A DNA stretch of 59,516 nucleotides from Candidatus Aphodousia faecigallinarum (GCA_018714755.1 DVMY01000105.1:1-59516); one strand, 5' to 3'. Positions 15,705 through 27,455 are shown, counted from the stretch's first letter. Numbers and translations are program-made. Notes: a model not told the origin generated them from the sequence alone.

Positions 15705-16838
15705 CTAATTGAGGATGACCAAATCATCACGATGGATGACTTCATCAAATGCTTTGTGCCCCACAAGCTCTTCTATTTGCTCGCTTTGACAGCCGATAAT
15801 TTTCTTTAACTCATCAGAGGAATAGTGGCAAAGCCCTCGTGCGATTTCGCGCCCTTCATTTGTTTTGACGCTCACCGTATTGCCGGCCTCAAAGTCTCCT
15901 TCAACGCTGACAATGCCGACCGGCAATATGCTGCAGCCTCCCGCTTTTTTGATCGCCTTCGCGCACCCTTCATCAACCGAGATTGTTCCCATAATTCGGG
16001 AGCCAAATGCCAGCCAACGCTTCCTAAACTGCAGGCGATTTTCTTTAGAAACAAAAAGCGTCCCCACCTCTTCACCTTGCAGGATTCGACTGATCGCCTC
16101 TTTATCCGAACCAGAAGCAATCACGAGATGAATGCCTGAAGTGGTCGCATTTTTGGCCGCCTGTATTTTGGTGAACATTCCTCCTGTGCCCACGCTGCTG
16201 CCGGCGCCTCCGGCGCTTGCCTCTATTTCGGGGGTAATCTCTTCCACACGGCTGACCAATTTGGCGTCCGGATGGGTTTGCGGGTTCGCGGTATAAAGAC
16301 CGTCAACATCAGACAAGATAATCACCAAATCCGCATCTACAATACTGGCAACCAAAGCGCTCATATTATCGTTGTCGCCAATTTTCAATTCATCCAACGC
16401 CACCACGTCGTTTTCGTTCACAATGGGAATGACTCGACGTTTTAAAAGCTCCATGAATGTATTGCGCGCATTGGTATAACGATGACGATCAATGGTCTCC
16501 ATGCGCGTCAAAAGCACCTGAGCCACCACCTGTCCATACTCTGCGAAAATCTTTTCGTAGGTATGCATCAAAATACCTTGCCCAACAGCCGCCGCGGCTT
16601 GTTTTCCAGGGATTGTTTTCGGTTTTTCCGTCAAGCCCAAACGATCAACACCGACCGCAACGGCACCGGAAGTCACCAAAATCATTTCTTTTCCTTGATT
16701 TTGCCAATCAGCCAACTCGCGAGCGAGTTTGTCGATGCGCGCGAAATCACACTTGCCGTTGGCATGGGTGATGGTGCTGCTTCCAACCTTGACAACAATT
16801 CGTTTGGCGTTTTTTAAATCTTTTCGATCAACTAGCAT
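15705..16838 (-). CDS. proB: Glutamate 5-kinase with PUA domain
   Basis: First step of proline synthesis: phosphorylates the gamma-carboxyl of glutamate. 377 residues. The N-terminal amino-acid-kinase domain starts IVVKVGSSTI (14-23), with ILVTSGAVAVG, the NENDVVA segment and SDVDGLYT. The C-terminal part (about 280-365) is a PUA domain. Proline feedback inhibition is known for the family. It is the first gene of proBA. Confidence 0.97.
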   Translation of the reverse strand: MLVDRKDLKNAKRIVVKVGSSTITHANGKCDFARIDKLARELADWQNQGKEMILVTSGAVAVGVDRLGLTEKPKTIPGKQAAAAVGQGILMHTYEKIFAEYGQVVAQVLLTRMETIDRHRYTNARNTFMELLKRRVIPIVNENDVVALDELKIGDNDNMSALVASIVDADLVIILSDVDGLYTANPQTHPDAKLVSRVEEITPEIEASAGGAGSSVGTGGMFTKIQAAKNATTSGIHLVIASGSDKEAISRILQGEEVGTLFVSKENRLQFRKRWLAFGSRIMGTISVDEGCAKAIKKAGGCSILPVGIVSVEGDFEAGNTVSVKTNEGREIARGLCHYSSDELKKIIGCQSEQIEELVGHKAFDEVIHRDDLVILN

Positions 16839-16928
16839 CTCAGACTTCCGTCGGGTTATCCACCTCTTTTAAGAGTAAGAAGTGTAGGTTTTGCGTTGGT
16901 AATTTTTTATTATACGTGCTGCATACGC

Positions 16929-16957
16929 CAAGCCTCGACCAAATGGCCGAGGCTTGT
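16929..16957 (-). terminator. Hairpin after the M20 hydrolase gene
   Basis: CAAGCCTCG and CGAGGCTTG form a 9-bp stem between the M20 gene and proB. The T-run is weak, so termination may be partial. Confidence 0.5.
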
Positions 16958-16987
16958 GGGCAAAATCAGTCAAAAAAGAACTTCTTT

Positions 16988-18154
16988 TTAGTGGTTAAGA
17001 AAATCATAAGCCACTTGAACATGCGTCATTGCGCCTTTAATGAGAGAGTCTTCATCAACTTTGTAGCAACCGGAGTGTTGCGCATGCACCGCGTCACAAG
17101 CCGGATTGCCCACACCGAAGAGCGCCATCACTCCCGGAACCTTTTGCTGATAGTAAGCGAAATCTTCGCCTCCCATCGTAACCGGGTAGTCATAGAAATA
17201 GTCATCTCCCAGGATCTTTTGAGCGCTCGCGCGCACTGATCGAGCCAATTGAACATCGTTGATGGTGGGCGGCACCAATTCTTCGTACGTGAGGGTAGCC
17301 TTGCCGCGCATGGCACGAGCGGTTTCTTCCACCACGCGTTTCATCGCTTCGGGAAATTGTGCGCGCACTTCGTTGCTGAAGCAACGGGTCGTGCCGGTGA
17401 GTTTCGCAGAACCCGAGACCACATTCCAGCGTGTGCCCCCTTCAATGGTTCCGACAGTCAACACCGCCGTTTCAACCGGTGAAATTTCTCGACTGACCAC
17501 AGTCTGCAAATTTTGAACAATGGCCGCGCTCATCACAATGGCGTCTGCGCAAAGATGCGGGGTCGCGCCATGCCCGCCCTTACCTTCAATATTGACCTCA
17601 AAACGGTCACCTGAAGCCATCGTGGCGCCTTCTCGAACGGAAATCTTTCCGCTCGGGATATCCGACCAAACATGCATACCGAAAGCGGCGTCGACTCCTT
17701 CAAGAGCCCCCTCTTCAATCATGGAACAGGCCCCTTTGCCGATTTCTTCAGCCGGCTGAAAAGCGCACACGACCGTACCGGCCAACTCATCTTTAATGTC
17801 ATTGAGCATTAAAGCGGCGGTCAACAGCATGGAAATATGGCAATCGTGACCACAAGCGTGCATGACGCCAGGATTTTTACTGGCAAATTCATAACCGGTT
17901 TCTTCATTGACAGTTAAAGCGTCGATATCGCCACGAAGCAAAATCGTCTTGCCGGGCTTGCCGCCTTTGATAGTAGCTAATGTACCCGTCTTCATGCCGC
18001 ACTCGCGCCACTCAATTCCGTGCTTATCCAATTCTTCGCGAATACGCTTAGCGGTTTCGAATTCTTCCCCGCTCACTTCCGGGTATGCATGAAACCAACG
18101 ACGTTGTTCAATGAGATAGTCGTGATATTTTTCAGCTAAAGCTTGAATATCCAT
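16988..18154 (-). CDS. M20-family amidohydrolase (N-acyl amino acid / hippurate hydrolase type)
   Basis: A cytoplasmic zinc hydrolase that cleaves amide bonds of N-acylated amino acids or small peptides. 388 residues. Metal ligands are in MHACGHDCH (98-106: Cys101, His103), QPAEE (133-137) and FGMHVW (His161), and GGHGATPH marks the dimerisation domain. The C-terminal GGEDFAYY and HSGCY segments are typical of the IAA-amino-acid hydrolase/hippuricase branch. The ATG has AAGGA about six bases upstream; a GTG five codons earlier is less likely. It lies downstream of a transporter gene, separated by a hairpin. The substrate cannot be told from sequence. Confidence 0.9.
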   Translation of the reverse strand: MDIQALAEKYHDYLIEQRRWFHAYPEVSGEEFETAKRIREELDKHGIEWRECGMKTGTLATIKGGKPGKTILLRGDIDALTVNEETGYEFASKNPGVMHACGHDCHISMLLTAALMLNDIKDELAGTVVCAFQPAEEIGKGACSMIEEGALEGVDAAFGMHVWSDIPSGKISVREGATMASGDRFEVNIEGKGGHGATPHLCADAIVMSAAIVQNLQTVVSREISPVETAVLTVGTIEGGTRWNVVSGSAKLTGTTRCFSNEVRAQFPEAMKRVVEETARAMRGKATLTYEELVPPTINDVQLARSVRASAQKILGDDYFYDYPVTMGGEDFAYYQQKVPGVMALFGVGNPACDAVHAQHSGCYKVDEDSLIKGAMTHVQVAYDFLNH

Positions 18155-18177
18155 TTTGCAGTCCTTCACTATTTAAG

Positions 18178-18209
18178 AACACCAAGGCATATTGTATTGC
18201 CTTGGTGTT
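18178..18209 (-). terminator. Strong hairpin between the transporter and M20 genes
   Basis: AACACCAAGGCA (18178-18189) pairs perfectly with TGCCTTGGTGTT (18198-18209). It follows the transporter stop codon and would terminate or attenuate read-through into the M20 gene. Confidence 0.6.
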
Positions 18210-18216
18210 TATGAAA

Positions 18217-19404
18217 CTAGAACAAATTCACGAAGAAACCCGCAAGAATCACAGAAGTGATCGTCACGGTGACGAAGCCGCCAATGATCATCGAGGGGAA
18301 CATCTTGCTCATCAAGAATTCATGTTCTTCCTGAGTCTTAGCCATTGCCTTGCAGGTCGATTCCGTAATAATGGCATTAAATGGGAAACCATACAATGCG
18401 GTCAAACAATTGCAGAAGCTCAACGGGAAAGAAAGTTTCATAACTTTCGCCGCCACCCAGGCAAAAACGGCCATGCCGAAAACACCCACAACAATCAAGC
18501 CAACCATCGGGAGAATAATGGAGGTCAACATTTCAGGCGTGCAGTCCTTTAATCCTTCGAAGACAAACATTGTCAACGCAAACATCAAAATATTAAAGGA
18601 GTTGCAGCGATGCAGAATATCGGTTTCCAAAAAGCCCAAAGAGCAGAAAACCACACCGAAAATCAAAGCCCACACGGCACCGCTGATACCCGTTACACCA
18701 CCGATCATCATGGAAAGCCAAGCGACCATGCCGATCTTAGTCAACATCACGATCGGGCTATTGAGCGAGTCAGGCAAAGCCAGAGGACCGCGACGATCAC
18801 TGGAGGGCAAGGAGGTGACATTCTTTGCGGCGGAAAGCTCGTCTTTTGAAACACGCTCTCCGGAGCGATATTCCTTCAACAATTTCGCGCCTTCGGCCTT
18901 CATGAAAATGGCGGTCAAGGGGTAACCCGCGAATCCCTGAACGCAGTACATCGTGATGGCAAAGACCGCCGCAGAAGTCAAGCCATGCTCAGTGGCCGCT
19001 TGTTGCATAATCGTTGCCGCGACAATGCCACCGGTAAGCGGAGGCAGACCCGCAATGATATAGGCCCAATCCATAAACAAGGGGCAAATCAACAACGCCA
19101 GGATACACATGCCGGCAAGCCCAACAAGACACATCACGACCGTTTTCCATTGTTCCATCAATGTCTTCAAGCTAATGACCGTGCCCATGTGGACAATCAA
19201 AAGATAAATACCCAACGTGGCTCCGAAGGGCGTCAAGAACGAATCTTTCACCAAATCATACGGAATGACCGTCCAGTAACCCACCAACAAAATGCAAGCA
19301 GAAACGAAAACTGAAGGGACCCAAGCTTTGGTCCACGTTGAGACCAGCTCACCGATGATCACGATGAAGCCGCAAATACAGAAAGCTGCTAAAAAGTTAT
19401 ACAT
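18217..19404 (-). CDS. Multi-span transporter, sodium/glutamate-symporter-like (ESS type)
   Basis: 395 residues with about ten to eleven hydrophobic segments. The glycine-rich PLTGGIVAATIMQQAATEHG near residues 118-137, after LICPLFMDWAYIIAGLP, and a second conserved region near the C-terminus (NCLTALYGFPFNAIITEST) suggest an inverted-repeat secondary transporter of the GltS/ESS kind. A hydrophilic loop occurs around 185-220. Pairing with an M20 hydrolase suggests uptake of an acylated amino acid or dipeptide. Family assignment is tentative and the substrate is unknown. Confidence 0.7.
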   Translation of the reverse strand: MYNFLAAFCICGFIVIIGELVSTWTKAWVPSVFVSACILLVGYWTVIPYDLVKDSFLTPFGATLGIYLLIVHMGTVISLKTLMEQWKTVVMCLVGLAGMCILALLICPLFMDWAYIIAGLPPLTGGIVAATIMQQAATEHGLTSAAVFAITMYCVQGFAGYPLTAIFMKAEGAKLLKEYRSGERVSKDELSAAKNVTSLPSSDRRGPLALPDSLNSPIVMLTKIGMVAWLSMMIGGVTGISGAVWALIFGVVFCSLGFLETDILHRCNSFNILMFALTMFVFEGLKDCTPEMLTSIILPMVGLIVVGVFGMAVFAWVAAKVMKLSFPLSFCNCLTALYGFPFNAIITESTCKAMAKTQEEHEFLMSKMFPSMIIGGFVTVTITSVILAGFFVNLF

Positions 19405-19521
19405 AATGAGACTCTTTCAATAGTCAACCGAAACAAAAGCATCGCTAAAAAGTGACACTGTTGATTCATTATATTTAAGGCCTCACCGCTTGATTAGCAG
19501 GCTTTCTAGAGTGATTAACCT

Positions 19522-19563
19522 AGTCTTTTAACTTTTCTAAGTAGCTTCGCTTAGAAAAAAGAC
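19522..19563. repeat. Extended inverted repeat upstream of the transporter gene
   Basis: TTTTCTAAG (19533-19541) pairs with CTTAGAAAA (19550-19558), and an outer AGTCTTTT (19522-19529) pairs with AAAAGACT (19556-19563). It lies more than 100 bases before the transporter start and just before the ihfB terminator. It could be a leader hairpin, an operator or a small RNA terminator. Confidence 0.4.
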
Positions 19564-19572
19564 TTATATGGA

Positions 19573-19609
19573 AAAAGGGGCTGCGGCCTTAACCACAACC
19601 CCTTTTTTT
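19573..19609. terminator. Terminator after ihfB (bidirectional)
   Basis: AAGGGG...ACCCCTT hairpin with wobble pairs inside and T-runs on both strands, directly after the rpsA-ihfB operon. Confidence 0.75.
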
Positions 19610-19637
19610 CTGAACTTAAGTTGACGTTGAGAAGCGC

Positions 19638-19943
19638 TTAAGCTTCTTGCGCGGAGCCGTCCACTCGCAAACGCATCTCTTTGCCCGCCTTAAAGTGTGG
19701 CACGAACTTCGCCGGAACCACCACACTTTCTCCGCTCTTAGGATTGCGTCCTATGCGTTCAGGGCGATAGTTCAGGCAAAAACTGCCAAACCCGCGGATT
19801 TCGATGCGACTGCCAGTGGCCATGGCCAAGGTCATCGCATCCAAAACCGCTTTAACGGATTCGTCAACGTCACGCGCGGTTAAACGCGCGTTTTTATTTG
19901 CGAGCCGTTCAATCAGCTCGGATTTCGTCATGGCATCCACCAT
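19638..19943 (-). CDS. ihfB: Integration host factor beta subunit
   Basis: DNA-bending nucleoid protein, half of the IHF heterodimer. 101 residues. KSELIERLA at the N-terminus and the DNA-intercalating arm [22 protein letters not shown] (about 51-72) are characteristic. Two starts are possible: ATG with GGAG four bases away, or a second ATG four codons later (MTKSEL), which matches the usual family N-terminus. It follows rpsA by ten bases, the conserved rpsA-ihfB arrangement. Confidence 0.95.
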   Translation of the reverse strand: MVDAMTKSELIERLANKNARLTARDVDESVKAVLDAMTLAMATGSRIEIRGFGSFCLNYRPERIGRNPKSGESVVVPAKFVPHFKAGKEMRLRVDGSAQEA

Positions 19944-19953
19944 GCTTCTCCGA

Positions 19954-21648
<1,695 letters not shown>

Positions 21649-21756
21649 GAGTTAAATTAAATATCAGCGCTTATCAAAACTTGATACAGCACCGGGTTAA
21701 AATACCGGGCCGGCCCCATTGCCGGTTTGCCGGGCGGACGACACGGTTGCATCGTC

Positions 21757-22419
21757 CTATTGGGTGACTTCCTTGTACCATTGAAGCACTTGGTTCACCG
21801 TCGCTTCGATCGACAATTCAGAAGAATCGAGGATTTTGGCGTCTTTTGCGGGCGCAAGAGGACTCACGGCGCGTTGCATATCACGTCGATCGCGTTCCTC
21901 CAGATCCCGAGTAAGGGTGTCGATATTAGCAACAATTCCTTTTTCTTTCAACTGATTAAAGCGTCTTTGGGCTCGAGCTTGAGCGCTCGCCGTTAAAAAT
22001 ACTTTTAAAGGCGCATCCGGGAAAATAACGCTCCCCATATCACGACCGTCCGCCACCAGCCCCGGTGCTTTTCGAGCACGCTTTTGCACTTCGAGCAAAG
22101 CTTTACGCACCGTCGGCAAGGCGGCCACTTTACTGGCCGCCACTCCAACTTCTTCAGCTCGGATCTTATCGGTTACGTCTTCTCCGTCCAAGTAGATTTT
22201 TGCATCTTCAAAATGAGGCGCCAAAGATGAAGCCACTTCACCCAAGGCATGCTCATCTTCCAAAGAAACCTTTTCTTTCAAGGCCTTATAAGCGCAAAGG
22301 CGGTAAAGAGCACCGCTGTCTAAATAGAAAAAACCAAGGGCGGCGGCCACACGAGCAGCCACCGTTCCTTTTCCGGAAGCGGTTGGTCCATCAATCGTAA
22401 TTACAGGAATCATTTGCAC
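21757..22419 (-). CDS. cmk: Cytidylate kinase
   Basis: Phosphorylates CMP/dCMP with ATP. About 220 residues. P-loop [11 protein letters not shown] near the N-terminus, [13 protein letters not shown] in the middle and the [16 protein letters not shown] segment near 140-155 are typical. The start is unusual: the gyrA terminator hairpin ends only a few bases upstream. GAGAG in its 3' arm is well placed for the GTG used here, while the ATG two codons later, giving the usual MIPVITIDG, would have a long spacing. Confidence 0.95.
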   Translation of the reverse strand: MQMIPVITIDGPTASGKGTVAARVAAALGFFYLDSGALYRLCAYKALKEKVSLEDEHALGEVASSLAPHFEDAKIYLDGEDVTDKIRAEEVGVAASKVAALPTVRKALLEVQKRARKAPGLVADGRDMGSVIFPDAPLKVFLTASAQARAQRRFNQLKEKGIVANIDTLTRDLEERDRRDMQRAVSPLAPAKDAKILDSSELSIEATVNQVLQWYKEVTQ

Positions 22420-22447
22420 AAAAAAGCTCTCCCTCTTCGGGAGAGCT
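22420..22447 (-). terminator. gyrA terminator that overlaps the cmk start signal
   Basis: AGCTCTCCC (22425-22433) pairs with GGGAGAGCT (22439-22447), with U-tract on the minus strand. The GAGAG of the 3' arm doubles as the only Shine-Dalgarno-like sequence of cmk. Confidence 0.75.
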
Positions 22448-22458
22448 CTCTTATCTAT

Positions 22459-25188
22459 TTAAATTGTTTGAGTTAAGTCTTCAGACGAAGTGTTTTCCGT
22501 TTGTTCTTCTTTTGCTTGTTCTTGCGCCTCGGCGGCCTTCTCCTCCTCAACGTCTTTTTCAGCAATCGGTTGAACAGCCACTAAACTATCGTCTTTTAAT
22601 CCAATCAAAGTCACGCCTTGAGTGGCGCGCTTTAACACAGAGATGTCTGCCACAGGGGTGCGAACAATCTTGCCCTTTTGCGTCAAGAGCATGACTTCAT
22701 CACCGTCATCGACCAAGGTGGCCGCCACGACTTTGCCGTTGCGCTCACTCGTCTGAATGGCGATCATGCCCTTTGTGCCACGTCCATGACGGGTGTATTC
22801 ACTCACAAGCGTGCGCTTGCCAAAGCCATTTTCAGTGGCGGTCAACACCGTCTGATCTTCCCGATCGGCCACTAATAAGGCAATGACCTTCTGACCGTCT
22901 TCAAGCGCCATGCCTCGAACGCCTCGAGCGCCGCGTCCCATGGGACGCACATCCGATTCGCTAAAGCGCACAGCCTTGCCCGCGTCAGAAAAGAGCATCA
23001 CATCGTGTTCACCGTCGGTAATGGCCACACCGATGAGATGGTCGCCATCATCGAGACCCGCGGCGTTAATGCCGGAACGACGAACATTGGCGAAATCCTT
23101 CAGGCGTGTTTTCTTAACCACACCGTTGGCTGTCGCCATAAACACAAAATGCTTATCGTCAAAGTCTTCAATCGGCAAAACAACCGTGATGCGCTCGCCT
23201 TCCGACAGCGGCACGGAATTAATAATCGGACGGCCTTTGGAAGTGCGGGAGCCTTCCGGCAACGAGTACACGTCCAAACAATACATGCGGCCGAAATCAG
23301 AGAAGCACAAAATCCGATCATGAGAGTTGGCGATGAAAAGCTGCTCAATCATGTCGCCTTCTTTCATCGTCGCCGCCTTTTTCCCTTGACCGCCCCGGCG
23401 CTGAGCCTGATAGTCAGAAAGCTGCTGACTCTTAATATAGCCGTCACGAGTCATCGTCACGACCATTTCCCGGCGCGGAATGAGATCGCGGGGATTAAAG
23501 TTCGGATCACCTGTCGGGTCAATTTCCGAGCGGCGATCATCACCGTACTCATTCTTAATTTCGATTAAATCGTCTTCGATGATTTGGCGCACACGATCGG
23601 GTTTATCCAAAATGTCAAGCAAGTCAGCGATCACCGCCACGACATTCTTGTATTCTTGAATGATCTTGTCTTGCTCCAAGCCCGTCAACCGTTGCAAACG
23701 CATCTGCAAGATATTGTCCGCCTGAGTTTCACTCAAATAATACAAACCGTCATCGCGGCGGCCGTACATCGGGTCCAACCCTTCCGGACGGAAATCATTT
23801 TGATGTTCGCCCGCGCGCGTTAAAAGCTCCCCGACCAAAGCGGAATTCCAGCCTCGGCCCATTAAGCCGGCTTTAGCAACTTCCGGCGTGGGGGCCGAAC
23901 GAATAATGGCCAAAAAGTCGTCAATATTGGCCAGTGCCACGGCCAAGCCTTCCAAAACGTGACCGCGCGCGCGATTTTCTTTCAAATCAAACAAACAGCG
24001 GCGAGTGACCACTTCGCGGCGATGCATCAGAAACGCTTCAACAATTTGCTTCAAATTCAGCAGCTGCGGTTGACCGTCAACCAAAGCCACCATATTGATC
24101 CCGAAGGAGTCCTGAAGCTGAGTTAATTTGTAGAGATTGTTGAGCACAACGTCAGCCACGACTCCGGACTTCAAATCAATGACCACACGAACACCGTCTT
24201 TATCGGTTTCGTCTCGAAGGTCGGAAATGCCTTCAATTTTCTTTTCATTGATAAGATGAGCGATGTTTTCAACCAAAACACGCTTATTAACTTGGTAGGG
24301 AATCTCATCGACCACAATACGCGTGCGACGGCCATGATCGAATTCTTCATAGTGCGTTTTGGCTCGCATGAGTACGCGACCGCGCCCCGTGCGGTAACCT
24401 TCAATGACTCCCTTCAAGCCGAAAATAATGCCCCCGGTCGGGAAATCAGGAGCCGGCACAAACTTAATCAAGTCATCCACGGTTGCATCCGGGTGATTAA
24501 GCAAATGCACACAGGCGTCAATGGATTCGCGAAGATTATGAGGCGGAATATTGGTGGCCATGCCAACCGCGATACCGGCGCTGCCGTTAATCAAGAGGTG
24601 CGGCAAACGAGTCGGCAAAACTGTCGGTTCTTTTTCCGTGTTGTCGTAATTGGGAATAAAGTCAACCGTATCCTTGCGAATATCGGCGAGCATTTCACCG
24701 GCCAGTTTCTGCAGCTTAACTTCTGTGTAACGCATGGCCGCCGCCGAGTCGCCGTCCAGACTACCGAAGTTACCTTGACCATACACCAACGGATAACGAA
24801 GCGAGAATGGCTGAGCCATGCGAACGATCGTGTCATAGGCCGCCGTATCACCGTGGGGGTGATACTTACCGATCACGTCGCCCACCACACGGGCGGATTT
24901 CTTGGTCGGGCGCGAGTAGGTGTTGCCCATTTGCTCCATGGCATAGAGAACACGGCGATGCACGGGCTTTAAGCCGTCTCTCACATCCGGCAGAGCACGC
25001 CCCACAATAACGCTCATCGCATAGTCTAGGTAAGCACGCTTCATCTCCGTTTCGAGCGAAACAGGCAACAGCTCCTGCGCGATATTGAGCATTGAACCCG
25101 GAATGTTTGAATCGGTCGATTCTTCAGATGTGACGCTATCTTCGTTATTCTTAATATCTTCGGTATCAGACATTGATTGACTATCCAT
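22459..25188 (-). CDS. gyrA: DNA gyrase subunit A
   Basis: Breakage-reunion subunit of gyrase. 909 residues, with an N-terminal extension of about 32 residues and an acidic, Glu-rich C-terminal tail compared with E. coli. Active-site tyrosine is Tyr154 in AAAMRYTE. The quinolone region reads [10 protein letters not shown]: Thr115 at the E. coli Ser83 position and Asp119 at Asp87, a pattern also found in naturally susceptible species. The usually invariant VDGQGNFGS reads VYGQGNFGS here (Tyr136). The C-terminal beta-pinwheel repeats follow from about 560, including the GyrA-box-like [11 protein letters not shown]. It is transcribed alone, toward cmk. Confidence 0.98.
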   Translation of the reverse strand: MDSQSMSDTEDIKNNEDSVTSEESTDSNIPGSMLNIAQELLPVSLETEMKRAYLDYAMSVIVGRALPDVRDGLKPVHRRVLYAMEQMGNTYSRPTKKSARVVGDVIGKYHPHGDTAAYDTIVRMAQPFSLRYPLVYGQGNFGSLDGDSAAAMRYTEVKLQKLAGEMLADIRKDTVDFIPNYDNTEKEPTVLPTRLPHLLINGSAGIAVGMATNIPPHNLRESIDACVHLLNHPDATVDDLIKFVPAPDFPTGGIIFGLKGVIEGYRTGRGRVLMRAKTHYEEFDHGRRTRIVVDEIPYQVNKRVLVENIAHLINEKKIEGISDLRDETDKDGVRVVIDLKSGVVADVVLNNLYKLTQLQDSFGINMVALVDGQPQLLNLKQIVEAFLMHRREVVTRRCLFDLKENRARGHVLEGLAVALANIDDFLAIIRSAPTPEVAKAGLMGRGWNSALVGELLTRAGEHQNDFRPEGLDPMYGRRDDGLYYLSETQADNILQMRLQRLTGLEQDKIIQEYKNVVAVIADLLDILDKPDRVRQIIEDDLIEIKNEYGDDRRSEIDPTGDPNFNPRDLIPRREMVVTMTRDGYIKSQQLSDYQAQRRGGQGKKAATMKEGDMIEQLFIANSHDRILCFSDFGRMYCLDVYSLPEGSRTSKGRPIINSVPLSEGERITVVLPIEDFDDKHFVFMATANGVVKKTRLKDFANVRRSGINAAGLDDGDHLIGVAITDGEHDVMLFSDAGKAVRFSESDVRPMGRGARGVRGMALEDGQKVIALLVADREDQTVLTATENGFGKRTLVSEYTRHGRGTKGMIAIQTSERNGKVVAATLVDDGDEVMLLTQKGKIVRTPVADISVLKRATQGVTLIGLKDDSLVAVQPIAEKDVEEEKAAEAQEQAKEEQTENTSSEDLTQTI

Positions 25189-25376
25189 ATTTCAAAATTT
25201 TTAACCCGTTGATTTTATCAGGATTTTTACAAAAATGCCTTTTATTTTTTCTTTAAAATTCAAATAGTTAAAACTTCTCGCCCAGACAAAATTCCAAAAT
25301 TTTGTCAACAAAGCACAAACCTTTTGTCTGCCATACAATTCGCTCTGACTTTTAACGCTTTTTAGTTAGGTTTTCT

Positions 25377-26687
25377 ATGCACGTTCAAACCATCATTCAT
25401 GCGGGCTGGGTCATGCCTATGACCTATAAAGGACTCGTTTTGCCCAAACATAGTCTTTTAATTGAAAAAGGGAAAATTATCGGGCTCGTTCCAACTAGCG
25501 AAACCCAAGCCTTGGAAGCAGACGAAGTCTATGATCTGCCCGAACACATAGTTTTACCCGGCTTTGTGAACGCACACACTCACGCTCCGATGCACTTGTT
25601 GCGCGGCATGGGAGCGGACCTGCCGCTGATGGACTGGCTGCAAACCAAAATTTGGCCCGCGGAAGGGAAGTTAATGAGCCCGGAATTTTGCTATGAAGGC
25701 TCGCTGATCGCCGCCGCTGAAATGCTTGAATCCGGCATCACATGCGCAAGCGATCATTATTTTTTCAGTGAAGACGTGGCAAGGGGCTTCACCGAGTTGG
25801 GCATGAAATGTTCAGTCTCGGGCATCGTCATCGGCTTTCCATCCGCCATGGCAAAAACAACCGATGAGTATATCGCCTGCGCTGAAACCCTCTTTGAGCA
25901 TTTCGAGGGATCGGATTCTGTTCGTGTCACTGTGGGACCTCACGCCCCCTACACCGTCGATGATGAAGCGCTTATAAAAGTGAGAGAACTCGCTCATAAA
26001 CACAACGCATACGTCCACATGCATGTGGACGAAACGGTAAGCGAGATTGAAGGCTCCGTGAAGCAATTTGGCATTCGCCCCCTTGAACGGCTCAAAAATT
26101 TAGGACTGTTGGACGAACACTTTATCTCCGTGCACACGGTTCATGCTGACGACCACGAACTTGAACTCTTGGCTAACGCTGGGGCGAGCGTTGTTCACTG
26201 TCCATGCTCCAACTTAAAACTGGCAAGCGGCTTTTCCCCTGTTGCCAAGATGATGCAGCTCGGCATCAACGTGGCGATGGGAACCGACGGCGTGGCCAGC
26301 AACGACAAAGTGGATTTGCTGGGCGAGACACGCCTGGCGGCCATGCTCGGCAAAGCGGTCTCTAACGACACCACTCAAATGAAGGTGAGCGACATGCTTT
26401 ACGCCGCCACCATGGGCGGGGCAAAAGCCCTCGGTTGGGATGATCGCATCGGCTCTCTTGAAAATGGAAAGGACGCCGATATGATCGCTATTGATTTAGG
26501 GGAAATTGACACGCTGCCGGTATTTGACCCTGCCGCTCAACTGTTATACAGTGCCGGTCGTGAAGACATTTCCCACGTTTGGGTTAATGGCAAAATTGTT
26601 GTTAAAAAGCAACAATCGGGTCGACTCAGACCGCTCTCGCTTGAAAAAGCACAGAAAATAACAAAAACGTGGCAGAATAGAATTTAG
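25377..26687 (+). CDS. mtaD: Methylthioadenosine / S-adenosylhomocysteine deaminase-type amidohydrolase
   Basis: A TRZ/ATZ-family metal hydrolase that deaminates adenosine-like substrates. 436 residues. Metal ligands: His67 and His69 in NAHTHAPMH, His216 in VHMHVDE, the His in VHTVHAD (about 253-256) and Asp304 in GTDGVASND. N-terminal beta-sandwich and C-terminal GKDADMIAIDL are as in the family. The symbol rests on similarity to mtaD; other deaminases of the family cannot be excluded. It is divergent from gyrA, with the ompA-like gene downstream, a betaproteobacterial arrangement. Confidence 0.85.
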   Translation: MHVQTIIHAGWVMPMTYKGLVLPKHSLLIEKGKIIGLVPTSETQALEADEVYDLPEHIVLPGFVNAHTHAPMHLLRGMGADLPLMDWLQTKIWPAEGKLMSPEFCYEGSLIAAAEMLESGITCASDHYFFSEDVARGFTELGMKCSVSGIVIGFPSAMAKTTDEYIACAETLFEHFEGSDSVRVTVGPHAPYTVDDEALIKVRELAHKHNAYVHMHVDETVSEIEGSVKQFGIRPLERLKNLGLLDEHFISVHTVHADDHELELLANAGASVVHCPCSNLKLASGFSPVAKMMQLGINVAMGTDGVASNDKVDLLGETRLAAMLGKAVSNDTTQMKVSDMLYAATMGGAKALGWDDRIGSLENGKDADMIAIDLGEIDTLPVFDPAAQLLYSAGREDISHVWVNGKIVVKKQQSGRLRPLSLEKAQKITKTWQNRI

Positions 26688-26795
26688 CTTAGGTTAGTGC
26701 CCCCAAAAAGCCACTCGCGAGGGCGGTGGGGTGTTAACCGGACGCGTGCGGTCGTCTGTTGTTTACCGCAATAAATCCAATTGGAGAAAATAATT

Positions 26796-27374
26796 ATGAA
26801 AAAGACTTTAGCTTTGGGCGCCGCTATGGCTGCCTTGCTCGCTACGAGCGGTATGGCCAGCGCTGCCGATGTTTTCCCGTATGTTAAGAATAACTACGGC
26901 ATCACCGTTATGAACAGCTACGATCTCTGTTGGCGCACCGGCTTCTGGACGCCCGCTCTCGCCGAAGGCATTGAATGCGACGGCGACATCGCCAACAGTG
27001 GCAAGATCGTTTTGGCTGCCGACACGCTCTTTGACTTGAACTCTGCCAAGGTGAAACCCGAAGGCGTCAAGATGCTCAACGAATTGGTCGCTCGTATGTC
27101 CGGCTTGAACGTTGACGTCGTGATGGCCACCGGTTACACCGACATCACCGGCCCGGCTTCCTACAACCAAACGTTGAGCGAACGCCGCGCTGAAGCCGTC
27201 AAGTCTTACATGGTCGCTCAAGGCGTGCCCGCTGACAAGATCCAAACCGAAGGCAAGGCCTCTCTTGATCCTGTCGTGACCTGCGAACAAACCGGCACGA
27301 AGGCTGAATACATCGCCTGCTTGGCTCCGAACCGCCGTGCTGTCGTTGAAGTGGTTGGCACTCGCGCTCAATAA
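26796..27374 (+). CDS. ompA: OmpA-family outer-membrane protein
   Basis: 192 residues with a Sec signal (MKKTLALGAAMAALLATSGM, cleavage near ASA-AD). The mature protein is nearly all an OmpA C-terminal peptidoglycan-binding domain: DTLFDLNSAKVKPEG, GYTDITGPASYNQTLSERRA, and a C-terminal NRRAVVEV. The N-terminal part has two cysteines but no eight-strand barrel, so this is a periplasmic/lipid-free OmpA-like protein rather than a classical porin. GGAG lies nine bases before the ATG. Upstream there is a GC-rich, structured leader of about 100 bases. Confidence 0.93.
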   Translation: MKKTLALGAAMAALLATSGMASAADVFPYVKNNYGITVMNSYDLCWRTGFWTPALAEGIECDGDIANSGKIVLAADTLFDLNSAKVKPEGVKMLNELVARMSGLNVDVVMATGYTDITGPASYNQTLSERRAEAVKSYMVAQGVPADKIQTEGKASLDPVVTCEQTGTKAEYIACLAPNRRAVVEVVGTRAQ

Positions 27375-27406
27375 TTGATGAGACTGTCTCATTGATTTAA
27401 ATTAAA

Positions 27407-27436
27407 AGGCGCTCCTTGTTTGGGAGCGCCTTTTTT
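27407..27436 (+). terminator. Terminator of the ompA-like gene
   Basis: AGGCGCTCC (27407-27415) pairs with GGGAGCGCC (27422-27430), followed by six T. Confidence 0.9.
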
Positions 27437-27455
27437 CAACTCTGATAATGATCGA

